Assembly (NCBI GenBank): GCA_023392945.1
Contig: JAEWNB010000064.1
Span: 1 to 5,918, forward strand
Source: Bacteroidota bacterium
GTDB taxonomy: Bacteria > Bacteroidota > Bacteroidia > Bacteroidales > WCHB1-69
DNA: 5,918 nucleotides
Direction of reading: 5' to 3'
The notes below the pieces were generated by a model that saw nothing but the letters and a program-made list of their open reading frames with translations, was not told the DNA's origin and searched no databases. Below, in pieces: positions 1 through 5,600 of the stretch. Position numbers and translations under genes: made by a program. Every line of letters starts with the position of its first letter. Position 1 is the stretch's first letter.

Positions 1-1
1 C

Positions 2-18
2 CCGCCACAGAGTGGCGG
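2..18. repeat. Perfect GC-rich inverted repeat at the left edge
   Basis: CCGCCAC (2-8) and GTGGCGG (12-18) are exact reverse complements around the 3-nt loop AGA. The stem is strong, but no uninterrupted T run follows on the plus strand and the window ends on the other side. It could be the hairpin of a terminator for a gene outside the window, or part of a repeated intergenic element together with the structures at 76-140. Only the inverted repeat itself is directly visible. Confidence 0.6.
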
Positions 19-75
19 ATGAGTTTGGTTGTAAATTTGTTTGTGCAGATAAACGAGTCTCTCTCAATCTCGCCG

Positions 76-101
76 TCGGCAATGTTCTGCGAACTTGCCG
101 A
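76..101. repeat. Inverted repeat with one bulged base
   Basis: TCGGCAA (76-82) pairs with TTGCCGA (95-101), and inside it GTTC (84-87) pairs with GAAC (91-94) around the loop TGC. A single T at 83 is bulged, giving an 11-bp stem. It is followed directly by the A-rich direct repeats at 103-140 and not by a T run, so it is not a classical plus-strand terminator. On the minus strand the hairpin would be preceded, not followed, by T runs. Its role is unknown. Confidence 0.55.
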
Positions 102-102
102 A

Positions 103-140
103 ACTAAAAACTAAAAACTTAGCACTAAAAACTAAAAACT
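103..140. repeat. 17-bp direct repeat, two copies
   Basis: The 17-mer ACTAAAAACTAAAAACT occurs at 103-119 and exactly again at 124-140, separated by TAGC. Each copy is itself made of overlapping ACTAAAA units, and a degenerate continuation (CATAACTCACC) follows. This looks like slippage-prone, low-complexity intergenic DNA. From general familiarity, similar A-rich runs occur between genes in Bacteroidales genomes, but I have not verified that for this sequence. Confidence 0.7.
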
Positions 141-262
141 CATAACTCACCACCCCGTCAGCAAGCGACAAGCAGCAAATGGCTAATTTGGGATCTGTCA
201 TTGTGCCTGCTACCATACGATCGGGGAACAAAAAAATATTTTTTGGATATTTTCATAATTTT

Positions 263-280
263 TTTCATTTACAAATGAAA
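263..280. promoter_or_regulatory. 18-bp inverted repeat over the -33 zone, possible operator
   Basis: TTTCATTT (263-270) and AAATGAAA (273-280) are perfect reverse complements separated by AC. The repeat ends 17 bp before the predicted -7 element at 298-305, so it covers the place where the -33 element of a Bacteroidota promoter should lie. A dimeric repressor or activator bound here would control the lipoprotein gene at 402. In such AT-rich DNA an 8+8 palindrome can also arise by chance, so the regulatory role is inference. Confidence 0.35.
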
Positions 281-297
281 TAATTCAAAAATAAAAT

Positions 298-305
298 TAC
301 TTTTG
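298..305 (+). promoter_or_regulatory. Predicted promoter -7 element of the lipoprotein gene
   Basis: TACTTTTG matches the Bacteroidota primary-sigma -7 consensus TAnnTTTG exactly. No clean TTTG stands 19-21 bp upstream (the bases there are AATG, around 274-277), so the -33 element is weak. Transcription would start near 311 and leave a leader of about 90 nt before the ATG at 402. The same octamer occurs before the gene at 2105 and before the tRNA gene. Confidence 0.5.
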
Positions 306-401
306 CAAAATAATATTCTTTCAAGATATATAAAATACTTAAGTATTAATGTGGTAGCCGAAAAACATATAGAGTAGGCATTTTCTTTAAACATTTACAT
401 A

Positions 402-980
402 ATGAAAAAATTTTTTTCTTTTTTTGCTATGATTATTCTCATCTCCTTAATTGGCGGATGCGACAAAGAGACCCCAAACAAACCGGATCCCAATGATAAT
501 AACGGAAACACGAACCCGGAATACTACGTTCTTTATGATGGGACCTATTATGCAATAAATAAGACGGTTGTATACTCTATAGACCAGTTTACCGGATTTA
601 CACAATTTACTGTGTTTTTAGCTCCCCCAACAGTTACTTACAATAGTCTTATGGAATCACTAACCGGAACAGGCTCGGGAATAAGATTGACATTATGGCT
701 GCCGGAAAATGCCACTTCTATTCCTTCCGGTATTTACAATACACCGGAATCCCCTTATATAGAAATCGACGACATCACTAATTGTGCATTCTTAAACAAC
801 AATGCCACTTGGAACTCCTATAGCAGTGAGGGAATTACAAGCATTCCCACAGGAGTGCTCACGGTAGTAAATAACAGTTCCGAATACACTATTGACTTTG
901 AAGGTTTTGATGAAGAAGGGGAAGAGATTACAGCACACTATAAAGGGAGCATTCAGATCTACGAGGGAATTTTCAAATAA
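402..980 (+). CDS. Putative surface-exposed lipoprotein of unknown function
   Basis: The 192-residue product starts with a typical lipoprotein signal: a short basic start (MKK), a hydrophobic run of about 14 residues and the lipobox IGGC, with the lipidated cysteine at residue 20. The mature protein begins CDKE and continues as a Pro/Asn/Asp-rich linker to about residue 38. Early acidic residues after the cysteine fit the lipoprotein export signals that send Bacteroidota lipoproteins to the cell surface. The rest (about 40-192) is rich in Tyr, Thr and hydrophobic alternation, suggesting a small beta-sandwich or barrel. It contains a motif like IPSGIYN (around 108-114) and a late stretch like TGVLTV...YTIDFEG...HYKGSI, which I associate with small Bacteroidales lipoproteins of unknown role. 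No catalytic motif is visible. The ATG at 402 is the only start that leaves a full signal peptide. It has its own upstream promoter and converges on asd. Confidence 0.8.
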   Translation: MKKFFSFFAMIILISLIGGCDKETPNKPDPNDNNGNTNPEYYVLYDGTYYAINKTVVYSIDQFTGFTQFTVFLAPPTVTYNSLMESLTGTGSGIRLTLWLPENATSIPSGIYNTPESPYIEIDDITNCAFLNNNATWNSYSSEGITSIPTGVLTVVNNSSEYTIDFEGFDEEGEEITAHYKGSIQIYEGIFK

Positions 981-989
981 TTGATCAAT
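980..989. repeat. Palindrome at the convergent gene ends
   Basis: ATTGATCAAT is a perfect 10-bp palindrome that begins at the last base of the lipoprotein stop codon and fills half of the 19-bp gap to the asd stop codon. A second small inverted repeat, AAGGAA/TTCCTT with a 3-nt loop (1006-1020), lies inside the end of asd. Neither is followed by a T run, so neither is a convincing intrinsic terminator. Confidence 0.35.
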
Positions 990-999
990 CAAGATTCTT

Positions 1000-1989
1000 T
1001 TATCCAAGGAATTTTTCCTTAATCAGTTCCAAAATCTGAACTGCATTAGTGGCAGCACCTTTTCTTAGATTATCACTCACCACCCACATATTCAATGAAT
1101 TGGGCTGAGACTCATCGCGACGGATTCTTCCCACAAAAACATCATCCTTCCCTTGGGCAATTATCGGCATTGGATATTCGTTTGCAGTCGGATTGTCGAT
1201 AATAGTGACACCGGACATAGCACGTAAAAGACTAAAAACTTCCTCAAGTTCAAAATCCTGAAAAAATTCAACATTTACCGATTCGGAATGTCCGCCGACA
1301 ACCGGAACCCGAACAACCGTAGCAGTCACGGCGATAGAATTATCTCTCAAAATCTTCCGGGTTTCGTGTACTAATTTAATTTCTTCAGTAGTATAGCCGT
1401 CAGCAGTAAAAGTTCCCCCGTGTGGAAGCACATTCATATCAATTTGGTGAGGATAAGCCTTATCGCAATTCTCACAGGCTCGTTCAGACATCAGTTGTTT
1501 AAGGGCCTTCATGCCGGTTCCGGTAACAGACTGATAAGTAGAAACGACCACTCTTTTGATTTTGTATTTATTATGCAACGGAGCCAGGGCCATCACCATC
1601 TGAATAGTGGAGCAATTAGGATTTGCAATAATTTTGTCTTCAATTCCGAAAATATCGCCGTTAATTTCCGGGACCACCAAAGGAATATGCTCATATGCAC
1701 GCCAAGCTGAAGAATTGTCAATAACATAAGTTCCATTGGCAGCAAACTGAGGAGCATAAAGCAAAGAGGGAGCACTTCCCGCAGAAAAAATAGCAAACTG
1801 AGGTTTCGCTGCAATAGCATCTTCAACGGATACTATTTTATAACTCTTACCTCCAAAATCAATCTCCTTACCAATCGACCTGACAGAAGCAGTCGGAATT
1901 AACTCACATCCGGAAAAGCCTCTTTCTTCCAATACTTTAAGCATAACTCCTCCAACTAAACCTGTTACACCTACAATTGCAATTTTCAT
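1000..1989 (-). CDS. asd: Aspartate-semialdehyde dehydrogenase
   Basis: This enzyme (EC 1.2.1.11) reduces aspartyl phosphate to aspartate semialdehyde with NADPH in the cytoplasm, the branch point to lysine/diaminopimelate, threonine, methionine and isoleucine. The 329-residue product is full length for the Bacteroidota form. It begins MKIAIVGVTGLVG, with the nucleotide-binding GxxGxxG at residues 7-13. Other family hallmarks are SSAWR with the phosphate-binding Arg97, NPNCST with the catalytic Cys126, VSTYQSVTGTG (149-159), VRVPVVGGHSE with the active-site His234, GRIRRD with Arg288 and the C-terminal NMWVVSDNLRKGAA. An in-frame TTG at 2022 would add 11 residues, but they do not fit the family, whose proteins start just before the GxxGxxG, so the ATG at 1989 is chosen. 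The leader has no Shine-Dalgarno sequence and is A-rich. The gene stands alone, convergent with the lipoprotein gene and divergent from the secreted-protein gene. Its promoter abuts the rightward one. Confidence 0.97.
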   Translation of the reverse strand: MKIAIVGVTGLVGGVMLKVLEERGFSGCELIPTASVRSIGKEIDFGGKSYKIVSVEDAIAAKPQFAIFSAGSAPSLLYAPQFAANGTYVIDNSSAWRAYEHIPLVVPEINGDIFGIEDKIIANPNCSTIQMVMALAPLHNKYKIKRVVVSTYQSVTGTGMKALKQLMSERACENCDKAYPHQIDMNVLPHGGTFTADGYTTEEIKLVHETRKILRDNSIAVTATVVRVPVVGGHSESVNVEFFQDFELEEVFSLLRAMSGVTIIDNPTANEYPMPIIAQGKDDVFVGRIRRDESQPNSLNMWVVSDNLRKGAATNAVQILELIKEKFLG

Positions 1990-2020
1990 TTTATTAACTA
2001 TTTTATCAAATTTTATTAAC
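1988..2020 (-). repeat. 11-bp direct repeats in the asd leader
   Basis: On the minus strand the 11-mer GTTAATAAAAT occurs at 2020-2010 and again at 1998-1988, exactly 22 bp apart, with a related TTGATAAAATA between. The second copy runs into the ATG start codon. The two-helical-turn spacing could suit a DNA-binding regulator, and the A-rich stretch could serve ribosome binding in place of a Shine-Dalgarno sequence. Low base complexity makes coincidence possible. Confidence 0.4.
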
Positions 2021-2024
2021 AACT

Positions 2025-2056
2025 CTTGATTTTCGTTTGCAAATATAATACTTTTG
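2025..2056 (+). promoter_or_regulatory. Predicted promoter of the secreted multidomain protein
   Basis: CTTG at 2025-2028 (three of four bases of the -33 consensus TTTG) is followed, 20 bp later, by TACTTTTG at 2049-2056, an exact TAnnTTTG. That spacing fits Bacteroidota promoters. Transcription would start near 2063 and give a leader of about 42 nt before the ATG at 2105. It is the best-formed plus-strand promoter in the window, and its -7 element sits one base from the leftward asd -7 element. Confidence 0.6.
2040..2047 (-). promoter_or_regulatory. Predicted asd promoter -7 element
   Basis: Read on the minus strand, these bases are TATATTTG, an exact match to TAnnTTTG. Transcription would start near 2034, about 45 nt before the asd ATG at 1989. 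No good TTTG is seen at the expected distance upstream (about 2067-2071 on this strand), so the -33 element is weak. The element is adjacent to the rightward -7 element at 2049-2056. Confidence 0.5.
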
Positions 2057-2104
2057 CCAGCTCATTGATAATTCAATGCTACTTTTAACCTAACTGAAAC
2101 TCAA

Positions 2105-4705
2105 ATGCTACACAAAAGTCTTCTCCCAATTCTCTTCTCTATTTTGTTTCTTTCATCTCTACATGCTCAAATTAATGATAATTTTTCAGATGGCGACTTC
2201 ACTCAAAATCCGCCATGGGTAGGTGACACTTCTACATTTATAGTAAATCCACAGTTTGAATTACAGTTGCAAGCAAGTAGTCCCGGAGATGCTCAACTCT
2301 ATGTTTTGAATTCATTTTACAACAATAAGATGGAGTGGAACTTCAAAATCCGACTTGGATTTTCTCCTTCTAACAATAACTATGCAAAAGTATATCTGTG
2401 CTCTGATATCCCCGACTTAAGAGATGCTTCCTTAAGAGGTTATTATCTTAAGTTTGGGGAGAACGGGGCAAATGATGCCGTTGAACTTTACTATCAGCAT
2501 GACGGCACACATGAGCTGATTTGTCGGGGAACAGATGCCATGATCCCAACTTCTTTCTGCATAAACCTTAAAGTAGAATATGATGATAGCTTTGGAGAAT
2601 GGAAAGTTTATATAGACAAACTCTTAAACGGCAATTACCAATTAGATGCCGAGGGCATCTCTCCATTACAATGTAACACTATAGCCATGGGGGTTTGCTG
2701 TACTTTCACTATAAGTAACAAGGATAAATTTTTATTTGATGACTTTTATTTTGGGCCCCCTCTTGTCGATACAATTCCTCCCGAATTATTATCTGTCAAG
2801 GGAGAAGGAGACCTAAAAACTATTGTCCTCAAGTTTTCTGAGAACATCTCCCCCACGACAGCTTTATCTTCAGCTAACTATTCAATTTCAGAAATAGATG
2901 TCTCACCGGTAAGTTGTTCTTATTCCGAAAATCGTTTTGATGAAATAAGACTCACTTTTGGGGAGTTATTCAAAGAGGAAACGCCCTATCATTTGGCCAT
3001 CGCAAACATTTCTGATAATCGGGGAAATAGCATGACCAATATTGTGGAAGAAGTTAGTTTTTACAAAATAAAAAGAAACGACATCCTAATCAGCGAAATA
3101 ATGGCAGATCCACTCCCTGCAGTCTCCTTACCCACTTATGAATACCTTGAATTGCATAATCGCAAGAATTTTCCGGTTGAATTATCCGGGTGGAAAATAA
3201 GGATAGGATCATCCCTTAAATCTTTACCGGATATTGTGTTGCAAGCGGGAGGCTCCTGTATACTCATTGACGAGGATGCGGCAGCAAGTTTCACAGCCTA
3301 TCAAAATGTATATCCACTTTCATCCCTAAGCATAACGGATGCAGGACAGGGACTCACCCTTTACAATAGATATGGCGAAATTATCCATTATGTTGCTTTT
3401 AAGAATTGGTGGCACAGTAATGACATAAAGCGCGATGGCGGGTGGTCTCTCGAAATGATTGACGTTGACAACCCCTGCTCCGAAGCATCAAACTGGAACT
3501 CTTCCGTTTCAGAATCGGGAGGAACTCCCGGGGAGGCAAATTCCATTTCAGAGGCAAACCCTGACAACATCTTACCGAAAATAGAGAAGGTAACTTTACA
3601 GGATTCTCTCACCCTGATTCTCTTTTTCGATGAAACCATCCTTTCCGACAGTACTAATTATGCCACTCTTTTTGAAATAGACAGAGGAATTCACATCAGC
3701 TCAGTGGAAGAAATTCCTCCCGGCAACAAAGCACTGAAGATAACATTCTCAGAAGCAATTCAGCCTTTTACCATTTACACCATCACCATAACCGATACTC
3801 TTTGTGATTGTGTAGGCAATATGATATTGGCAGGCAGTTGGATTCGGTTTGGGATGCCCCAAAAAGCACAACTCAACGACCTTATAATCAACGAAATCAT
3901 GACTGCTCCGGCAAATGGAGAAAATGCCGATTATATTGAAATTTACAATCGATCTGATAAAATCATTGACTTAAAGACGGTAAAAATCGGCTCCGGAGGC
4001 AATGAAATCCCCGACAAGGCAGTTATTATGGTTAGTAGTGGCTACCAATTATTTCCGCAATCATATCTTGTCCTGTGTAAAAATCCGGCTATTACCCAAA
4101 AGCAATATTATGTCCCATATCCCGAGAGATTACTATTCTGCGACTCTCTTCCTTCCTACCCCAACAACTCCGGAACAGTACATCTCACAGATCCCGGATT
4201 TATTACAATTGATCGTCTTATTTACGACGAATCCATGCATTACGAAATGCTTACCTCAACAGAAGGAGTCTCCCTGGAACGAATCCATTTTGATGCAGAG
4301 ACTCAGAATTCCGACAATTGGAAGTCGGCAGCGGCAAGTGTCGGATATGGAACACCGGGGTATCAAAACTCACAATATTCTGACATAAAACCCACAGAAG
4401 ATCTTTTCACGATTATACCTGAGGTATTTTCTCCGGATAATGACGGATTTGACGACTATTGTGAATTTCTCTTTCAATTCAGGGACAGTGAGAACAGGTT
4501 ATCGCTGACCATTTATGACAGAGAAGGGAATCTTATCAAAACTATTGCCAACAATCAGTTGTGCGGTATTGAAGAGCATTTTATCTGGGATGGAATATCA
4601 AACAGAGGAAATCTTGTTCCACCGGATTTATACCTTATTAAGATGGAATACTGGAATGCCAACGGAAAGAAAAAAGTATTACGAAAAACAGTAGGAATAA
4701 GATAG
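2105..4705 (+). CDS. Secreted protein with two Ig-like/lamin-tail pairs and a CHU_C-like C-terminal domain
   Basis: This 866-residue protein begins with a signal peptide (about 1-21, cleaved after LHA before QIND). Residues about 25-217 resemble a concanavalin/LamG-like beta-sandwich (NDNFSDGDF at the start, FLFDDFYFG at the end). Two paralogous blocks follow, each a Big_5-type Ig-like domain and a lamin-tail domain: Ig about 222-320 and LTD about 326-480 (ISEIMADP, WSLEMID, GGTPGEANS), then Ig about 488-583 and LTD about 592-756 (INEIMTAP, VSLERIHFD, YGTPGYQNS). Residues about 768-866 match the gliding-motility/CHU_C type: VFSPDNDGFDDY (774-785), LTIYDREGNL, WDG (828-830), then a final strand with KKKVLRKTVGIR. 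Such a domain usually marks type IX secretion and surface attachment. No catalytic residues are recognised, so an adhesive or structural role is likely, with the LTDs possibly binding ligands. Domain names are from motif recognition and not from a search. The ATG at 2105 gives the complete signal peptide. The gene appears monocistronic. Confidence 0.88.
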   Translation: MLHKSLLPILFSILFLSSLHAQINDNFSDGDFTQNPPWVGDTSTFIVNPQFELQLQASSPGDAQLYVLNSFYNNKMEWNFKIRLGFSPSNNNYAKVYLCSDIPDLRDASLRGYYLKFGENGANDAVELYYQHDGTHELICRGTDAMIPTSFCINLKVEYDDSFGEWKVYIDKLLNGNYQLDAEGISPLQCNTIAMGVCCTFTISNKDKFLFDDFYFGPPLVDTIPPELLSVKGEGDLKTIVLKFSENISPTTALSSANYSISEIDVSPVSCSYSENRFDEIRLTFGELFKEETPYHLAIANISDNRGNSMTNIVEEVSFYKIKRNDILISEIMADPLPAVSLPTYEYLELHNRKNFPVELSGWKIRIGSSLKSLPDIVLQAGGSCILIDEDAAASFTAYQNVYPLSSLSITDAGQGLTLYNRYGEIIHYVAFKNWWHSNDIKRDGGWSLEMIDVDNPCSEASNWNSSVSESGGTPGEANSISEANPDNILPKIEKVTLQDSLTLILFFDETILSDSTNYATLFEIDRGIHISSVEEIPPGNKALKITFSEAIQPFTIYTITITDTLCDCVGNMILAGSWIRFGMPQKAQLNDLIINEIMTAPANGENADYIEIYNRSDKIIDLKTVKIGSGGNEIPDKAVIMVSSGYQLFPQSYLVLCKNPAITQKQYYVPYPERLLFCDSLPSYPNNSGTVHLTDPGFITIDRLIYDESMHYEMLTSTEGVSLERIHFDAETQNSDNWKSAAASVGYGTPGYQNSQYSDIKPTEDLFTIIPEVFSPDNDGFDDYCEFLFQFRDSENRLSLTIYDREGNLIKTIANNQLCGIEEHFIWDGISNRGNLVPPDLYLIKMEYWNANGKKKVLRKTVGIR

Positions 4706-4777
4706 ATTTCTGGTAATAATATATAAAAAGCAAAAAAAAGAGAAAACAGAAAAGTAGTTTTTTGTAATATTTTTTTG

Positions 4778-4785
4778 TACTTTTG
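4778..4785 (+). promoter_or_regulatory. Predicted tRNA-Lys promoter -7 element
   Basis: TACTTTTG is an exact TAnnTTTG and lies 11 bases before the mature tRNA, so transcription should begin around 4791-4793 with a leader of only about five bases. A T-rich stretch (4758-4777) precedes it but gives no TTTG at the ideal spacing. The bases between the -7 element and the start (GCCGCCC, 4785-4791) are GC-rich, recalling the discriminator of stable-RNA promoters in other bacteria. Confidence 0.5.
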
Positions 4786-4796
4786 CCGCCCTAAAA

Positions 4797-4869
4797 GTCT
4801 TCGTAGCTCAGTAGGTAGAGCAATTGACTCTTAATCAATGGGTCCGGGGTTCGAGCCCCCGCGAGGACA
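4797..4869 (+). tRNA. tRNA-Lys, anticodon CTT
   Basis: A complete 73-nt cloverleaf can be folded by hand. The acceptor stem GTCTTCG (4797-4803) pairs with CGAGGAC (4862-4868), including one T-G wobble. The D arm is GCTC...GAGC. The anticodon stem ATTGA/TCAAT encloses the loop CTCTTAA, whose anticodon CTT (4830-4832) reads AAG. The T arm CGGGG/CCCCG holds the loop TTCGAGC. The discriminator is A4869 and the CCA end is not encoded, so it must be added after transcription. The gene has its own promoter, lies 91 bp after the secreted-protein gene and is followed directly by a terminator. No second tRNA is seen. Confidence 0.97.
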
Positions 4870-4878
4870 CAAAAGCAG

Positions 4879-4920
4879 AATCAGATAGTTGCAAGAAATT
4901 TAAGCTATCTGATTTTTTTT
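4879..4920 (+). terminator. Intrinsic terminator of tRNA-Lys
   Basis: AATCAGATAG (4879-4888) and CTATCTGATT (4905-4914) form a perfect 10-bp stem with a 16-nt loop, and the 3' arm runs into eight T residues (4913-4920). It lies nine bases after the tRNA end, as expected for the end of the tRNA precursor. It should also stop any read-through from the secreted-protein gene, which has no terminator of its own. Confidence 0.9.
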
Positions 4921-5066
4921 CAAACGACCTTCAAACGAGCTCGAACTCAATTTTAACGGTATTTTCTTTTGGGTATGAAAATGAACTAAGAAATTAAAAA
5001 AATAAAATTGTCTTAAAAAGGTGAAGGACTAAAACTAATTTGCGAAAATCAGCATAATTATTATAT

Positions 5067-5142
5067 ATCTGCGTTCTATGAATAAAATTCAATATTTAGA
5101 ATTGAACACGGATTTGCGCAGATTAGGCGGATACACACGGAT
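5067..5142. repeat. Nested inverted repeat and phased CGGAT motifs, copy 1
   Basis: An outer pair, ATCTGCG (5067-5073) and CGCAGAT (5117-5123), encloses an inner pair, TTCAAT (5088-5093) and ATTGAA (5101-5106), with a 7-nt loop. The right arm leads into a series of C(G/A)GAT pentamers at 5109, 5119, 5128 and 5138, spaced 10, 9 and 10 bp, close to one helical turn. All arms and pentamers are unchanged in copy 2. The inner loop carries one of the differences. Confidence 0.55.
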
Positions 5143-5207
5143 GTATGATACTCTCAAAACAGACGGCAAGTGTAAACAAAACAAAAAAACAAGCTGAATA
5201 TTGATGT

Positions 5208-5244
5208 TTTATTAGATTTTAAATTATTTTTTATATCTAATAAA
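5208..5244. repeat. 10-bp inverted repeat in copy 1
   Basis: TTTATTAGAT (5208-5217) and ATCTAATAAA (5235-5244) are exact reverse complements around a 17-nt AT-only loop. Neither strand has a T run after the stem, so a terminator role is unlikely. The arms are identical in copy 2, while the loop differs by one base. Confidence 0.6.
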
Positions 5245-5460
5245 TGTGCGTACCGATTGATATCGGGCAGATAGCTACGTTTATTTAAAAAATTCTAATA
5301 GGTGCCTGTTTTTTTTGTTCGGAACACTATGGGAGCACGAACTTCTTTTAAAGATTTTTTCTTTTGGTCATGAAGATGAACTAAGAAATTAAAAAATAGA
5401 ATTGTCTTAAAAAGGTGAAGGACTAAAACTAATTTGCGAAAATCAGCATAATCATTATAT

Positions 5461-5536
5461 ATCTGCGTTCTATGAATAAAATTCAATATTTAAAATTGAA
5501 CACGGATTTGCGCAGATTAGGCGGATACACACGGAT
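5461..5536. repeat. Nested inverted repeat and phased CGGAT motifs, copy 2
   Basis: This is the exact counterpart of 5067-5142. ATCTGCG (5461-5467) pairs with CGCAGAT (5511-5517), and the inner arms TTCAAT and ATTGAA are kept. The pentamers lie at 5503, 5513, 5522 and 5532 with the same 10, 9, 10 spacing. The only change in this block is G to A in the inner loop. Confidence 0.55.
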
Positions 5537-5600
5537 GTATGATACTCTCAAAACAGACGGCAAGTTTAAACAAAACAAAAGACAAGCTGAATATTGATGT

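Larger units (their letters stand above)
1..401. other. Non-coding region upstream of the lipoprotein gene
   Basis: No convincing gene lies here. The left 150 bases are structured and repetitive: a hairpin at 2-18, a second hairpin at 76-101 and duplicated ACTAAAA-type repeats at 103-140. From about 225 on the DNA becomes very AT-rich, including the palindrome AAAAAATATTTTTT at 231-244, and leads into a promoter at 298-305. The predicted leader of the downstream gene is about 90 nt and has no recognisable Shine-Dalgarno sequence. Frames 1 and 3 of the plus strand are open from the left edge to about 110, but they overlap the hairpins and show no protein-like character. Confidence 0.7.
4937..5294. 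repeat. Non-coding direct repeat, copy 1
   Basis: This is the first of two direct copies of a roughly 355-bp element, the second at 5333-5687 with a 38-bp spacer between. The core from 5011 to 5294 differs from copy 2 by nine substitutions and one single-base indel, about 96% identity by eye. The first 75 bases are less alike. Inside are a nested inverted repeat with phased CGGAT motifs (5067-5142), a 10-bp inverted repeat (5208-5244) and a small hairpin CCGAT-TGAT-ATCGG near 5249-5262. No open frame is shared by both copies and no terminal inverted repeats or target duplications are evident. It could be a dispersed intergenic repeat, a non-autonomous mobile element or a structured RNA locus. 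Confidence 0.85.

Noticed and set aside
1..114. Open frames touching the left edge (plus strand frames 1 and 3, and a minus-strand frame reading FRQVRRTLPTARLRETRLSA)
   Set aside because: They are short, overlap two inverted repeats and are open in several frames at once. The minus-strand frame is preceded by a TAG and has no start codon.
103..140. CRISPR-like array from the repeated ACTAAAA units
   Set aside because: There are only two 17-bp copies with a 4-bp spacer, low complexity and no cas genes.
792..1007. Minus-strand frame antisense to the lipoprotein gene
   Set aside because: It lies opposite a well-supported lipoprotein gene and overlaps the end of asd. No protein family features.
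1420..1710. Plus-strand frame inside asd
   Set aside because: It is the antisense shadow of conserved asd coding sequence.
1593..1826. Second minus-strand frame inside asd
   Set aside because: It overlaps the catalytic region of asd in another frame, and its Leu/Met-rich translation is an artefact.
3388..3639. Minus-strand frame inside the large secreted protein gene
   Set aside because: It is opposite the first lamin-tail domain, which has clear family motifs.
4002..4388. 128-codon plus-strand frame inside the large secreted protein gene
   Set aside because: It is an alternative frame of the second lamin-tail domain. The real frame is continuous and has recognisable motifs.
4936..4947. 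GTTCGAGC on the minus strand, matching the T-arm of the tRNA, as a possible attachment-site remnant
   Set aside because: Only eight bases match, it is in inverted orientation, and copy 2 of the repeat has a changed version. No integrase or longer tRNA 3' duplicate is present.
5201..5250. Intrinsic terminator from the TTTATTAGAT inverted repeat
   Set aside because: The stem is nearly all A/T and no T run follows on either strand.
5295..5486. Minus-strand frame of 63 codons across the spacer and the start of repeat copy 2
   Set aside because: It starts from TTG and the equivalent frame in copy 1 is stopped early by a single-base indel, so coding is not conserved between near-identical copies. 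The product has no recognisable features.
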